Assembly (NCBI GenBank): GCA_015179025.1
Contig: WHUX01000043.1
Span: forward strand, 248,001 to 312,000
Source of the DNA: Terfezia claveryi
Taxonomy: Eukaryota > Ascomycota > Pezizomycetes > Pezizales > Pezizaceae
DNA: 64,000 bases
Direction of reading: 5' to 3'
The notes beneath the pieces are model-generated. The model saw only the letters and a program-made list of their open reading frames with translations. It made no database searches and was not told the DNA's origin. How positions within the stretch are numbered: the first letter of the stretch is position 1; every line of letters starts with the position of its first letter. Below, piece after piece: positions 1 through 12,000 of the stretch. The translations under genes were made by a program, and so were the position numbers.

Positions 1-720
1 GAGGTATACTCGCTGGAAGGCTTGCTGATGAGCTCGTGCTCATGCTTGTGGGTATAATTTTCGCTCGTGGGTATAAAGAAGAAAGGATCGGTTTTGATGG
101 TCTTAATGCGCTTGTTGTTTAGTTGTATTCTATATATGGAGGTACTATCCGTATAGCCAACAAATATTGCACTTTCTGTCCTTGGAAAAAGCTTGCTGCC
201 ACTAGGTCTGTTTTCCTCGTAGATGTGTGCAAAGCATTGCTGTCCGAAAGGTTGCAATTGTCTTAATTGATAGTTTTGCCTTATTGAGGGCTTCATAGGG
301 AGTTTTCCTTGCAAATGGGTATGTGGAAGGCAGTTCTTTGAATAAACGGCAGTTGCGCATGCTTCTGCCCATAGTCTCTTGTCGGATATGGAGGTGAGCA
401 TGCCTCTTACCATTGTCTGAATTTACCGTTATACCGTTCTGCAACCCCATTGGATTTATGGGAATAAGGGGTGTTCTCATGTGACGTATTCCTTGTTCGT
501 GATATAATAGAAAGAATCGCTGTATGATGGTGTAGGCTATTTTCCGCTCAAATCGCTATGAATAAGTTCAAATGCTTTAGAAGAGCGAGCATTTGAAAAG
601 AGGGAATTTTGACATTGCAAATAAAATTGGCGGGTGCCTTGGTAAGAGTTCGCCGTCTGCATATGTAATTGGACGTATATTAGCTATTATTCTCTACCCT
701 CTATAAAGTAGGAATGAACA
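1..720 (-). mobile_element. Decayed Ty1/Copia integrase fragment (runs off the left edge)
   Basis: Read on the minus strand, about 480-420 gives TPYSHKSNGVAERYN, the integrase motif around the catalytic Glu in Copia elements. About 400-230 gives LWAEACATAVYSKN and a run matching the following helices. About 230-1 gives RPSGSKLFPR then AIFVGYTDSTSIYRI, the usual C-terminal end of the Copia integrase core. Reading frames are broken several times, so this is a dead fragment. The reverse transcriptase half would lie beyond base 1. No LTR is visible. The family call rests on motif order seen by eye. Confidence 0.75.
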
Positions 721-814
721 AGATATATACTTGTATGGACAAACATCTGAAGTCATATGAGTTCATATGAAACGACATATGGAGGAACATTAGTCTGGTA
801 GGCACGGAGGACAT

Positions 815-905
815 ATATGTGCAGCACGCCATATATGTCATGGAGCACGCCATATATGTTATGGAGCACGCCATATATATATGTTATGGAGCACGCCATA
901 TATGT
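815..905. repeat. Short tandem repeat with unit GGAGCACGCCATATATGTTAT
   Basis: Four copies of a roughly 20-bp unit built on GAGCACGCCATATATGT, the third lengthened by an extra TATA. No gene lies nearby. Confidence 0.8.
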
Positions 906-1493
906 GTGCGCGCTTTGAATGACATGTGAAAGGCATGTGACATGTACTGCATTCTAACAAAAGATGAGATATTCCCTTTCGTCATAACAGCTTCCTTAAG
1001 GTTATCCTACAAGAGTTTTGTCTCGACTAATCTATTTTAAACTTCTCTAGTACCAAGCCCTCTATGCACACTCCCTCGACAACGAGCACTCAAATTCCAG
1101 GACAACCACAGATGCTAGTGTTGAGCGCAGGTCAAAAGATGTGATTTGGTAGATATAATAAGTATCTAGGTCTCGTTGTCTTTGCTTGCATACTGGCATA
1201 CTGATCCACCACTGGCTTTCGAAATTTCCCAGCGGTTTATATACGTGAGGTCTACCATCGCTTCACATGAGTAGTCACTAATCCATTCCTCAACACCTAG
1301 GTATTATCTGAACATGAGTTATACTGTACATATGTCGACTTACTCATGATACACACATGAGTTGTACATATGTTGATATGAGCGTGCACACAATACATAT
1401 GTTAACACTAACGTGACATGAGTGAGTTCAGCTTCGTTTAGCGTTGGCCGAGTATTTCTTACAGCTACATAGTACCATAGGAGTAATGAGTAT

Positions 1494-1553
1494 TTTAAAA
1501 TAAAAAATAAATAAAAATAAAAAATAAAAAATAAAAAATAAAAAATAAAAAAA
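1494..1553. repeat. A/T low-complexity tract
   Basis: Repeats of AAAAAT/AAAT type on the plus strand. It lies just upstream of the LINE remnant, and it could be an old poly-A tail or a simple microsatellite. Confidence 0.75.
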
Positions 1554-1829
1554 GCGACCGAGACTTGCCCACCCCTGCCGTTGCAGGTCAAGTCAATATC
1601 CCCGCGAAAAGCAACACCTGGACCGGTGATACACCAACCGAAACCAGTACGGAATTGGGGAAGCAGCCACCAGCACCGGAAAGCTGCCTTTTCGGAGGAA
1701 GAGCAGTGAGAGAGTATGTCGTTTGGGAGTGCCTACAGACACGCATCCCCTAAGCCAGGATTGTAAGAAGGTGGATTGAGAAGCATAAATATTTTTGGAA
1801 TTAGGTTGCTGTTGAGCGACTAGGTTGGT

Positions 1830-2730
1830 TGGACCATTGCAAATGGGTAGGAGTCGTAGGCAGGGACAGTGGTCCCGAGACAGGCCTAGTGTCCACAGTT
1901 GCAGACGCTGAGAGACAAGCCACGGTCCTCGTCCTCAAAGCACACGCAGACTCACCGATGCTCGCGATTCTCTCGGACTCAGCGCCATCTCCCCAGCGAT
2001 CAAGATCTCCCGCGGCGCCCCAGCCAGGATAGCATCGAGACACAGCTCCCTAACATCCTCTCTGAGCGCGACTCCAACCAGCATGACACATCAATATCCT
2101 AGGCTCCCTCACACAGCAGGATCAAATCATCAGAGGTAACGAAAGAGCCACTAGCTGGCGGCCTTCGCTTCAGCTTCGAGGCAAGTCTCCCTTAAAGCGC
2201 CCATAGGAGGAATCCATTTCGGCTTCCACACACAAGATGGCCGACACATCATTCTCGATTGCCCAAAGTTCAACGAACATAGGGCAGCTCTAGGCAGCAT
2301 CAATAACTGGGAAGACCTCGACCGCCCCATCTGGATCCAAGAGGCGGACAGAGAGGAATGGGACGCAGTAGAGGCCTTCTTCAGCTTCCTTTATCGCCAA
2401 TTTGCCGGGAAGGGGGATGTGGCGGTATGAGTTGCATTTGATACTTGAATTTGCTCAGATTTCGTAATTCCTTGCCAACGGCACTTTAGTTTTGCTTTAC
2501 TATTTAGTTTCTTCTGTTTTGGGTCGGGCCTGAGTCAGGCCCCTTGGGGTCGTCTGGCAAGCGCCCTGTTAATGACAGCATGGAAGCTCCGACCCTTTTG
2601 AGTCTTGCGCTGGTATATTTTCAGCCAGTGGGCCTTCGAGTTTATCGTTCTGTTCTTTATATTTGCTTTCGCCAGTTGGCACTCGAGTTTATGTTACGGT
2701 ATATAGGTGCCGAACCTGGCAGACTAACTT
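1830..2730 (+). mobile_element. 3' end of a decayed LINE (RNase H and terminal zinc-knuckle region)
   Basis: Positions about 2185-2431 read as one open frame ending at TGA, with an HTQDGRHIILDCPKFNEHR stretch. This resembles the terminal Cys/His knuckle of Tad-type LINEs (H-I-x-x-D-C-P-x-x-x-E-x-R). About 1900-2030 may be the RNase H part (ILSDS, comparable with the LSDSQ motif), but that is weak. From 2432 the sequence becomes a non-coding 3' tail that reaches the Tigger-like element at 2735. The frames upstream are broken. Whether the tail and the coding part belong to one element is inferred from position only. Confidence 0.5.
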
Positions 2731-2736
2731 GCCTTA

Positions 2737-3863
2737 TAGGCAAACCTCTATAATAGCATAACGTCGGGACCGGAGGTAATTATGCTATTAGAAGAGTTAT
2801 GCATTTATAAAGGTTTTGTGTTGTATCACGTGAGCATAGTAATATAATGTCCAATTTATGAAAGCTAGCTACACATCAGCCCTGAACTGCCCCCGCTCCC
2901 CTTGTTGCCCCTGCTGCCCCGCTACTTCCACTGCCCCCGCTACCCCCAATACTTCCGCTACCTCGACTAACTACGCTAGATTGAAAATAAGATGTGATTG
3001 GAGTTTGCCGTTGTGGTTTCCGAAGCTGCAGAGCAGCCAAGCGGCGCTCAAGATTATGGAGATCTTGCTGTACCGCAATGGCAGTCTCAACTACCGCCTC
3101 AAATGCAAGACTGAACATCCCCGGATCCCTTGTTGTTGGATATAGAGCTAGACTGTTGCTAGATAATTGCCGCTTTTCCTTTAATAAGATCACTACTCAT
3201 TGGAACTTGCTTCTCAAACCGTAGAAACCAGCCATATAGGACTCTGTCCAACTCTGGATGTTGAACTCGCCGAACTCGCTTGGTGTCGCTTGTTAACAAC
3301 ATTTCTGCTACTTCCAGAAGTGCTGGCTCATCTCAAAATCTTTTTCAAATCCCTAAGCTCATATTAGCATTACAGTACGCTTCAGACTTCTAGACAAATA
3401 AAGCATACGAGATACAGTGGATTGATTAATTTGTTTCTTGAACTTAACGCTAAACCACTGTGCCAACTCCTGCTGTGTTGCCTTTGGATGTTCCTTGTGC
3501 TTGCGAAAACAACTGGAAGCGCTCACTGTCTGTTGCATCCAGCTCTCGACGGCGGAGTGATTTTGGTCTACTCTGTGTTGTTCGAGCAGGCCTGGTTCGA
3601 TCGCAATTGAAGTGATAGATGTATCCATTGTAAATGTAGAAATCAAAGTACAAATCTCCGCACTCTGCAAATTTTCATAAGTTGGGTCCGCCCCCCGCCC
3701 CCATGCCACCATCGTAGGTATACAGGGTAATTTGTTAGCACTTGGACCGGTAAAATTCTATGCATACTATTATACTGTAGAGTTACGCTATTTTCGCCAT
3801 AGTCCCAAACTCGGGCCGGCTGCCCATGCATATATAGAGTATGTTATTATAGAGGCTTGCCTG
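2737..3863 (-). mobile_element. Tigger/pogo-like DNA transposon, internally deleted
   Basis: Imperfect terminal inverted repeats are visible. The left end starts TAGGCAAACCTCTATAATA (2737). The reverse complement of the right end starts CAGGCAAGCCTCTATAATA (ending at 3863). TA dinucleotides flank both ends (2735-2736 and 3864-3865), as expected for the Tc1/mariner-pogo superfamily. The TIR resembles the CAGGCA(A)ACCTC type of Tigger elements. The 1127-bp body encodes only the DNA-binding N-terminus and a C-terminal tail of a transposase on the minus strand. There is no room for a DDE nuclease, so the copy is non-autonomous. Confidence 0.8.
2876..3712 (-). pseudogene. Transposase remnant: two CENP-B-type HTH domains, catalytic domain missing
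   Basis: The first segment (3712-3359) contains ATQQELAQWFSVKF followed by INQSTVSRML, the psq/CENP-B N-terminal helix-turn-helix. After a frame change, 3340-3160 reads HPELDRVLYGWFLRFEKQV then SSDLIKGKAA, the second (Tc5-type) HTH. A third part (3193-2876) has a short amphipathic stretch and TPITSYF, like the C-terminal end of fungal pogo transposases. Nothing with DDE/DDD motifs lies between the second HTH and the tail. The element therefore kept the DNA-binding half and lost the nuclease. It is broken by at least one frameshift. Confidence 0.7.
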
Positions 3864-4326
3864 TAAGCATATGCAGGCACGTTATTTAACAGTGAACCAG
3901 AAAAAAAAGAGGTAACAGATGTACTGTATGTATGGATCTGTATGTATAAATAAAATGAGCATCGGTCTTTCTTTGTGTCCTGGGGTTGTATGTAATTCGA
4001 CCCACCTTGCAAAGTGCCAATGAATGAACTATGATGTTAGCTTTAGTTCTCTAGGGGTGGTGAACCTTAGCAGAAGGGTCTTGGCATGAGTCTACTGACT
4101 GTACAACTATAAGAAAGATTTCTAGCTTCTAAAAGCGGCAAGTACCATCTGATTTATTGTGCAATTGTTCTAGTACTATGCCACAAGAATTCCCATACTG
4201 CGTTCTAATTACCTACCTTACACTCCTTGTATAGGAGCTTAAATCAATTTCACTTAGTAGTTGCCATTACCTTAGAACTAAAATCATAAAATTGGCCTAT
4301 TGTGCTAGTACAATAAAGGGTGGAAT

Positions 4327-4373
4327 AACCGAGTGATCAACCCAGTGCTGGGTTTTGGTTTGATCACTCGGTT
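4327..4373. repeat. Perfect 14-bp inverted repeat followed by a T-run
   Basis: Arms AACCGAGTGATCAA (4327-4340) and TTGATCACTCGGTT (4360-4373) are perfectly complementary. The loop contains a second palindrome, CCCAGTGCTGGG (4341-4352). The right arm runs into eight or more T. It is not next to any recognised gene. It may be the end of a small transposon or an RNA polymerase III-like stop, but neither is shown. Confidence 0.7.
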
Positions 4374-5645
4374 TTTTTTTCAAATTCGGTCCCAGTAAAG
4401 GGACCTTTCAGTGCTGGCGGATGAGGGGGGGGTTACGGAGGGGAGGGTGGTCTGGAGGAGAGGGTAGTCCTGGAGGTGCTCGCGGAGGAGGGGTTGGTTG
4501 TAGAGGTCATGAGAAGAGGGTAGTTACCTACTGTCGCAGATTCCGCAGGTCTCGGGAGTTGATTGATACAATACCCCCCTTAGTATCTGCCTCTCATTAG
4601 CAATCCCTTGAGCAATTCAGCCGTGATTTAGCAGAAATCCCGCAGCTCTGAAATTGCGTTCCCTTCCAGGATCAGTTTAACTGCTAGGCGGTTAACCTAA
4701 TAGGTATCGCAAACTTCTACGATATGGTGTCTAACAACACAGACTTAAGACTCCTAATACATACTTGCCTGCTGCTCCTGCTAATACCGTATGTACTCCC
4801 GCTGCTCATACATACCCTGTTGCCCAAATAGCTGCTGCCGCTGAGTGCCGTTGTCAATAGCTGCCCTGTCCAAGATTAGAAAAAGCCAATGGTCACACAA
4901 TAACTTACCATACTGTGTCCACCCCCAATGCCCGCAAAACTACTTCCGACGACACCTTCGTCGTAGAATAGTGGTAGAGGGAATGTGCTTAGTGAACTGG
5001 AGCCTGATGGAATGAATAGCCAACAACAATACTCCCCTAGTGGTATTTGCACAGCACTAGCGAAAAATACTTCCTCCTCCTCCTCCTCCTTCTCCGACTA
5101 GAAATTGTCGGTCTGCGCACAATGGATGTATCGTTCAGTCATTGACAAATCGACGTGATTGTTGTAGCGGCCAGGGTATTTTTCTATTCAATATGGTCAC
5201 AATTAATTAGTGTAGGACGTTCGCAAGCCCTACTACCGTTTTGATTCCTTTTTGTTCCCCAGATCGATTAACCAGACTACAGATCGATAGGCATCTCACC
5301 ACCCGAGTTAGTTTCACCGCTACCTTCTGTAATAATAAATGTGGCTGCATCTTGATAACTGAACACGTGACTCTTAATGCGGGATCAGCCCAGACAACTG
5401 CGACACCCTCCAGTGTCATGCAAACATAACCTTCATCTCCAACTATTCGAATTCACATTCTCATACAGACATCTATCCTAAGCACAATTCAATAAGCAAG
5501 TATTAAATCTCCAAGCAGGCAAAACGCACATGCTTATTCTCACTGGTAGCTAGGTATACATATATCAGTCGATTCAAAACACCCCCGCACGGCAATTCCT
5601 GAACTGTGCCGGACGCACACGGGCCCGGGAGACTGCACTGGCAAG
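4374..5645. other. Intergenic: G-rich tract, (TCC)n microsatellite, upstream region of the ANK-HET gene
   Basis: 4420-4520 is rich in GGAGG-type runs. 5072-5093 is a (TCC)n microsatellite. I see no coding exon. The last few hundred bases are presumably the promoter and leader of the gene starting at 5646, but no clear TATA box can be assigned. Confidence 0.5.
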
Positions 5646-8600
5646 ATGAGTGCAGAGGATTTGATTAATGCTGCACACAATGGCAATATCCGAGAGGTAT
5701 TGCAGTTGCTTGATGTCAAAAAAGTGAATGCCAATTGCACAAGACCCGGCTTTGGGTCTGCATTAGGTACAGCTGCATTTTGGGGATATAAGGGAATTGT
5801 ATCACTATTGCTGGATCGAGGAGCGGACGTCAACATCACAGGTGGCAGCTATGGGTCAGCATTAGGTGCAGCTGCATATACGGGAAATACGGGAATTCTG
5901 TTACTACTGCTGGACCGAGGAGCAGATGTCAACATCACAGCTGGCGACCATGGGCCCGCATTAGGTGCAGCTGCATATCGGGGAAATGAGGAAATGGTAT
6001 CACTGCTGCTCGATCGAGGAGCAGATGTCAACATCACAGGTGGCGACCATGGGTCCGCATTAGGTACAGCTGCATATCGGGGATATGAGGAAATTGTATC
6101 ACTGCTGCTCGATCGAGGAGCAGATGTCAACATCACGGACGGCAAATATGGATCTGTATTAGGCTTAGCCGCATCTGGGAACAATAAGCAAATTGTAGCT
6201 CTACTGCTGGATCGAGGAGTAGATATCAACAGCACAGGTGGGAACTGTGGTTCGGCATTAGGTAATGCTGCGTATCAGGGACATAAGGAAATTGTATCAC
6301 AACTCCTGGATCGAGGAGCAAATGTCAACATTACAGGTGGCGACTATGGGTCTGCTTTGAGTGCAGCTACAGCTTCTGGAAAGCAAGACACGGTATCGAT
6401 ATTGTTGAATCGAGGTGCAATTGTCAACATGGTAGGTGGCAAGTATGGCACTGCATTAATTACAGCTGCGTATCATGGACATGAAGATATTGTGTCGCTA
6501 CTGATAGCCTGGAGAGCAAATCCGAATGCTGCCAGTGGTACCGGTCAATATGGAACTGCATTGGCTGCGGCTGCCTTGCAGGGTAAAACGACTGTTGTCT
6601 CGCTACTACTAGAGTGTGGAGCAAATCCCAACATTGTCAGCGGATACTACGGAACTGCATTGGCCGCAGCTTCATACAGTGGCCACGGAGAAATTATGCT
6701 AAAGCTGTTAAAACATCCAGGAACCGATATCAACGCCATAGGTGGTCAGTATGGAACTGCGCTTGGTGCCGCCTTTGCCGCAGCCGTGACGACCGACGCA
6801 GATACATCTGTATCGCGGAACATCAAGCTACTGCTAGACCATGGAGCCGATATCAACATCGTTGGCTCTATGTATGGGTCTTTATTGGGCCAGGCGGCAT
6901 ACGAGGGCGACAAGCAACTAGTCTCACTCCTGCTGGCTGCTGGAGCTGATGCTATTCATGTTGGTGGCGAGTATGAGACTATTACAGGCGAATATCCGAC
7001 GGCCTTGGACGCAGCTCGTGCTGGTAAAGCCGATAAAGAAACTGTTGCACTGCTATCAAAGAGCAAGAATGACCCTATCCAAAAAAGAGACACTATGCCT
7101 TGGCCTCCTTTTCCAATGCCGTTCAGAAGCTCTTGGCCAGCTATAGCCATGTCCTCTGAAACTACCTCTATCTCCACTGCTCATGACTATATTGAAACTA
7201 TCACCAACGTGTACCAGACATACACTTGGGATGGTAACCTTACTCCAGCGCAGGCCGACGTTCCCTGTAAGGCTGTTGATGAGGAAGTCGTTAAGAAGGC
7301 ACTTGTGGCTCTTGTAGGGGTCGATAAGAAGGCGGCTGAGCGTCTTCAGGTCGGGCTCGACCTAGAAATGTGTGCTTATTATTCCTTGCTGACTGGCCGC
7401 AGGTATGGATTCGGAATGATGTCCGATATTTGGTTAACCAGGGCTATGACCTGGGGTTAGCATATGCCGCAGCCCGTGTGGCATGGAAGAACTTCAACGA
7501 CCCAGGCTTCAATGTCGCGGTCCACAGGGGCCAGTGGGTAAAAATTGCAAAGCAAATTGATGAATTAAGAGAAACCGCAATTTACACGGATGAAACTGGA
7601 CAAGCGCTCATAAGATCACCCTATCGTATCATGCCACGTCGGATCTGGGATCTGAAGAGTAATCGGGTGGTAGAATTCCGGATGCTTCACTCAGAGGTCC
7701 TGACACGAGAATATCTGTCTGGCAAGGTTAACGTTATAATGGATCTAGAGAAAGCGTCCCCTCCCTTCTGGGCTATCACGCATAGTTGGACTAATGAGAT
7801 GTTCACCGTCAAGACATCTATTAATCAGTATCAGTGGCCTACACCATTGCCTCATGGGCTCGACCTAGAACATGGTGTGCGAAGAGAACTGCTCAGCAAG
7901 GGTGCAGAGTACGTGTGGCTTGATGTCTTATGCCTTCGCCAGCAATCCACATCAAATGATGACACCAAAGTAGATGAATGGAAGCTGGATGTTCCAACAA
8001 TTGGAAACATATACCGTGCAGCAGTAGGGATTGCACGTTACTTCAATGGCCTTGGACAGGCCTTCAGAACAAACGGTTGGGACAACCCACGACACTGGTT
8101 GCGCCGAGCCTGGACCCTGCAAGAAATCAGGAGTGAAAACACCACATACAACGCAGGAATATTGCACAAGGCCAGTACGCATACAATTCTGAACACCGAG
8201 AGCATAGTCGGTGGAAAGGCCACCACTTTGAGACAAGCCCTTCATCCTATTGTTAAGCTTGCTGCTCAAGCAGATAGTCAGAGTGGCTGTAGTGTCTACG
8301 AGCTTGTACAGCAGATGGCTAAGCGCCATGCAACACAACCTATCGACAAAGTAGCTGGACTGTTTTACCTCCTCCGAACAACTCAATTGCCAACATACGA
8401 TGCGGGTATCAGTGATGAAGATGCTTGGGCCAGATGTTTCCATGTGCTTCCTTTTGAGCGCAAGATTGAGATCTTATTTGACTTCCCGCACGAACCTGGG
8501 AACCGAGGTCATGACGATTGCCAATGGTTCCCGACATGGAGACAACTGATGGAGTGGCCAGATCGTAACCTTACATATGACCACACTGTGGCGGTATCCC

Positions 8601-9025
8601 CAGAGAATCAGGCGCACCACCTGCAAGCCCAGAAACCCGAACACCTATTGGTGTCCAACATATGGGCTATCTCTGATGTTCGCCTATGGCAAACAAGGAT
8701 ACTAAATGAATATGAGATCAATATTGGAAGCGAGATCTTCACCTTCTATTACCCATATCTGCATCAGGAACCGATTGAAATGTCCATCTGCGGACGATAT
8801 ACCCTTGTCACCACATATCCGGATAACTCCTACAACTGGGTTGTGTGCGAATCTCTTGGGAAGAGGGATGAAAAATTCACAATATCTGATGGGACAAAAA
8901 AGACGGTTGAATTTGAGTCTTTGAGGAAGCTAGGGGTTTTGAGAACAGATTCCTGCAGTGAGCTCTTTCTAGGAACGGGGAGAAGGGACTCTGTCCTAAA
9001 GAAGATCTATGCGTTGTTCGTTTAG
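5646..9025 (+). CDS. Ankyrin-repeat/HET-domain protein (probable self/non-self recognition protein)
   Basis: Two overlapping frames are joined by a predicted 53-bp intron (7350-7402), giving about 1108 residues. Residues ~1-490 hold about 13 ankyrin repeats of 33-34 residues, most with the core YGSALGAAAYxG...IVSLLLDRGADVNI. Repeats 2-7 are very alike at DNA level. After a Ser/Thr-rich linker the second exon carries a HET (heterokaryon incompatibility) domain: FWAITHSW (~residue 690), YVWLDVLCLRQ (~738), HWLRRAWTLQEI (~800) and PIDKVAGLFYLL further on. These match the usual HET blocks (SYxWG, WIDALCINQ, RAWTLQE, DKVYALLGL). HET proteins trigger programmed cell death in incompatible fungal fusions; that role is inferred for this protein. 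The order ANK-then-HET is the reverse of the common HET-NACHT-ANK layout. The start is the first ATG of a long open frame. No inactivating mutation is visible apart from the need for the intron, whose donor (CAG|GTCGGG) is weak; a frameshift is the alternative. Confidence 0.85.
7350..7402 (+). other. Predicted intron in the ANK-HET gene
   Basis: Its 53 bp join the ankyrin frame to the HET frame exactly (568 codons before, 541 including the stop after). The acceptor is strong: GCTGACT branch-like sequence at 7387-7393, then CGCAG ending at 7402. The donor GTCGGG is non-consensus. Using the better-looking GTATGG at 7403 with nearby AG acceptors does not restore the HET frame. Confidence 0.55.
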
Positions 9026-12000
9026 CATGTCATAAGTGGTAGGCGAAGACTCATTTGGTTCCTGAATCTGTTGTAGTGCGGAGAGTGGAAATCGGAATGA
9101 GGGGACTGGAGGAGCTGTGTTAAGCGATAAGTGTAGGCGGCGAATATCAATTATAACGAATTTCGTTTGTTCGCAATTTTGAGGTTTTGGAAAATACAAA
9201 AATTTGTTAGTGACTTCTTTTACCATCTATTGAAACTAGCTTAGTCAAACATTTTATATCTCAAAGGGATCTTCAGATTAGGATCGTTCTGTTCTGAGAC
9301 TTATATATGTTCCGGCTTTTCATGAAGAGCCTGGTACATTCATGACCAGCTCTACCAACTGACTGGCTACCCAAGTCAAGGTCTATCTATCCATGAATGA
9401 CCCAGTTCAACAATCTTTGACTGATTGGGCAATGATGTGTTCTTCTACTTCACATGGTTACTTATTGAGCTCTCCCCGGAATCGACATGTACATATAAGA
9501 AACCAGATATAGGGATATAGTAAATTTGAAGCATATCATTATCAGCTAGCTGAATATACATACATTCCCTTGGAAATGATACAGTAAACCTGTTCCTGTA
9601 AATTTCACAACCACGCCACCCCCCTCATCACATCACACTCCCCCCCAACGTCCTGCCTTTTCTGCAGGAGCTGGAGTAGAGCAATAATGACTCCCATACC
9701 ACAGCGATTCGACCTATTATCGATACTAACCAGAATAAGTACACACACCCGCTTGTCGGCTTTCTCCACCCCCAATCTCTTGTCCTCGCTTCTCCCTCCC
9801 TGGTTATGAGGCTTATCCCCAGTTCCACCGCGAGACTGATTCTTTGTGAACCATCCCCTCCATCATTCACTCTTCTCTCTCCACTCGGCTCTCTCCCATT
9901 CTCTATCCAGTTGATACGATACCGTTTCTGCTTCCTTTCCTAGCCCTTGCCCCGCCAGAGCCCCAGTCCGTAGTCCATAGTCCATAGTCCGTCATAGCAC
10001 ATTGGGCGTCCTTTTTAAAAACTAAAAAAACTCTTTTTTCCCAATCAATGGGGCCATGACGAGCCACCTGGAAATCCAGGGTAGATTCAAAGGGTTCAGG
10101 CAAGTTAACCTGCCAATCCGTGCTGCTAAGTACACATATAGCTGGAGAAGGCCCCTACTGCGTCCCATCGTTCTCCATCCTCTTCTTCTCTCCCGATCGG
10201 CTTGTCGAGGCCCCATCTCCAGGGGATTCCATATCAATCACATTTATAATCCCCTGTCCCCCCAGACGGGGAATAGATATGCACCAGCTAGTAATCATGG
10301 TTTTGAGCAACCTAATATAGTACCCCACCTAATGCGAGTGAGTGTGCCCTTGCACCCTAAGCCCTATCGCTAAATGCTCAAACTCACGTCAGTATGGGTT
10401 GGGGTACAATTATCACATCCAAGGTCCCCAGGGACTCTGGACATCCTAACAATTCATAGTGGCACCGCGCTACACCTACCCAGTTGAGCACTCTCGCCTG
10501 AAGAGAGTGTGTGAAGTTCTGCAATTGATGAGTTAGTGAAGGCATGTTGGTTCCCATGCAGCTTATTCGCCTGCCCCCGCTCCCGCCTTTCCTTCCACCA
10601 AAGCGAGGCCCTTGGAGTCTATCCAAAAGCGCCAGTACGCACCTGCTGGAAGTTTGGGCGCCGGTTGGTTTTTGGAAATATGTTCGATAGCTTTTTCCTC
10701 TGTTCCAGTTGTTAATTACCCTCAACCAGCTTTCTGCCGGGGGCGGAACGTCCCTTATGAGTCACCGCGATCACCGTATGGAATCCTAGTTATAAAGGGG
10801 CTTACTGCTAACACAAAGGAACACAGACAGTTATGTCAGAGACTGCTGAGGCTCAGCTGTGGTTGACGGAGGATCAAATAGACTCAAGAGACTTTAATAG
10901 TAGCAACGGCCCATCTCGCAAAATATCTTTGTCGTCCTCCCAAGTCCTCGTTTGCACATGCACAACTGATATCACAAGAAAAAAAAAGAAAAAAGAACAA
11001 TCAAAATTAGTTATTGGTCACGCATCTGGCCAGAATATGAATTGAAGCCTGAATGCTCGGTAGCGTAATTATGGCTTTATTGCCACCCCGATGGGCGCCT
11101 CGTACTTTTTTTCGGTGGAGCATCTAAAACAATCAGAGCCGGGGTATATACAATTTCTTAGTTGAGACGAGACTGGTTCGTTGAGTTGTACCATTATCCT
11201 CATTTTATTTTGCTCAAGGTGAATGATAGTATAGGGGGGGAGAATGAGATAGCCTGGTTAAAGTAATTTGGGAGATAATGAATGAGGTACGGTAGTCTAT
11301 TAGACACTTTCCAATTGGAACAATACCTATTCTCTGGCCATACTACTATAAGCGCTTTTAATGAAGTTTACAATGCCATTGCCCTCAAACTTAATACGGT
11401 TTTGATATCACATGACTATTGTCTTCACGCTCCTCCTCACCACCGACGACACATGCTGCCAGGCTACTTCAACGTGACTCAGACAATTCTTTCCACCCAA
11501 ACCACTATCAAAGGTATTCTTGTTGCAACAGCCGCCAAAGATCGTTACTCCCGCTGAGTGCTATGCCAACCTTGTCTGAACTCTCTAGTGGGTCCAAACT
11601 TTTCCTTCTCACTGCACAACGAGTTTTTTCACCCTATATACCGTCCTCCAATAAGTATACATGTCTATACATATACTGAATCCTACGATGACAAGCACAG
11701 CCAAGACCACCCAGATTGACTTAGATGTTGGCCAAGCATCAGACAGGTAAACTTCGTTACGCCACCACTTGCCTCACCAGCAATCCTGCAGCATTGTTGT
11801 CGATATCAACCAGCACGACGAATACGAGCTCAAAACTGTCGAAGATACAGTCTCGATGACGATATACCATACTCAATGCATGCACTTCGATATCTAACTT
11901 TAGCGGCCGGTTTGCATCATTACCGAACCTACGTGGCAGCGTAGAGGCTTGATAGAGAACCATTGAGGCTGATCACTGAGGAGGATCTGATACGGGACGA

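Noticed and set aside
4327..4380. Intrinsic (Rho-independent) terminator
   Set aside because: The window is fungal and no gene precedes it; kept only as an inverted repeat.
5849..6235. Minus-strand ORF with repeated MLTSAPRSSSSD
   Set aside because: Shadow of the ankyrin array in the ANK-HET gene.
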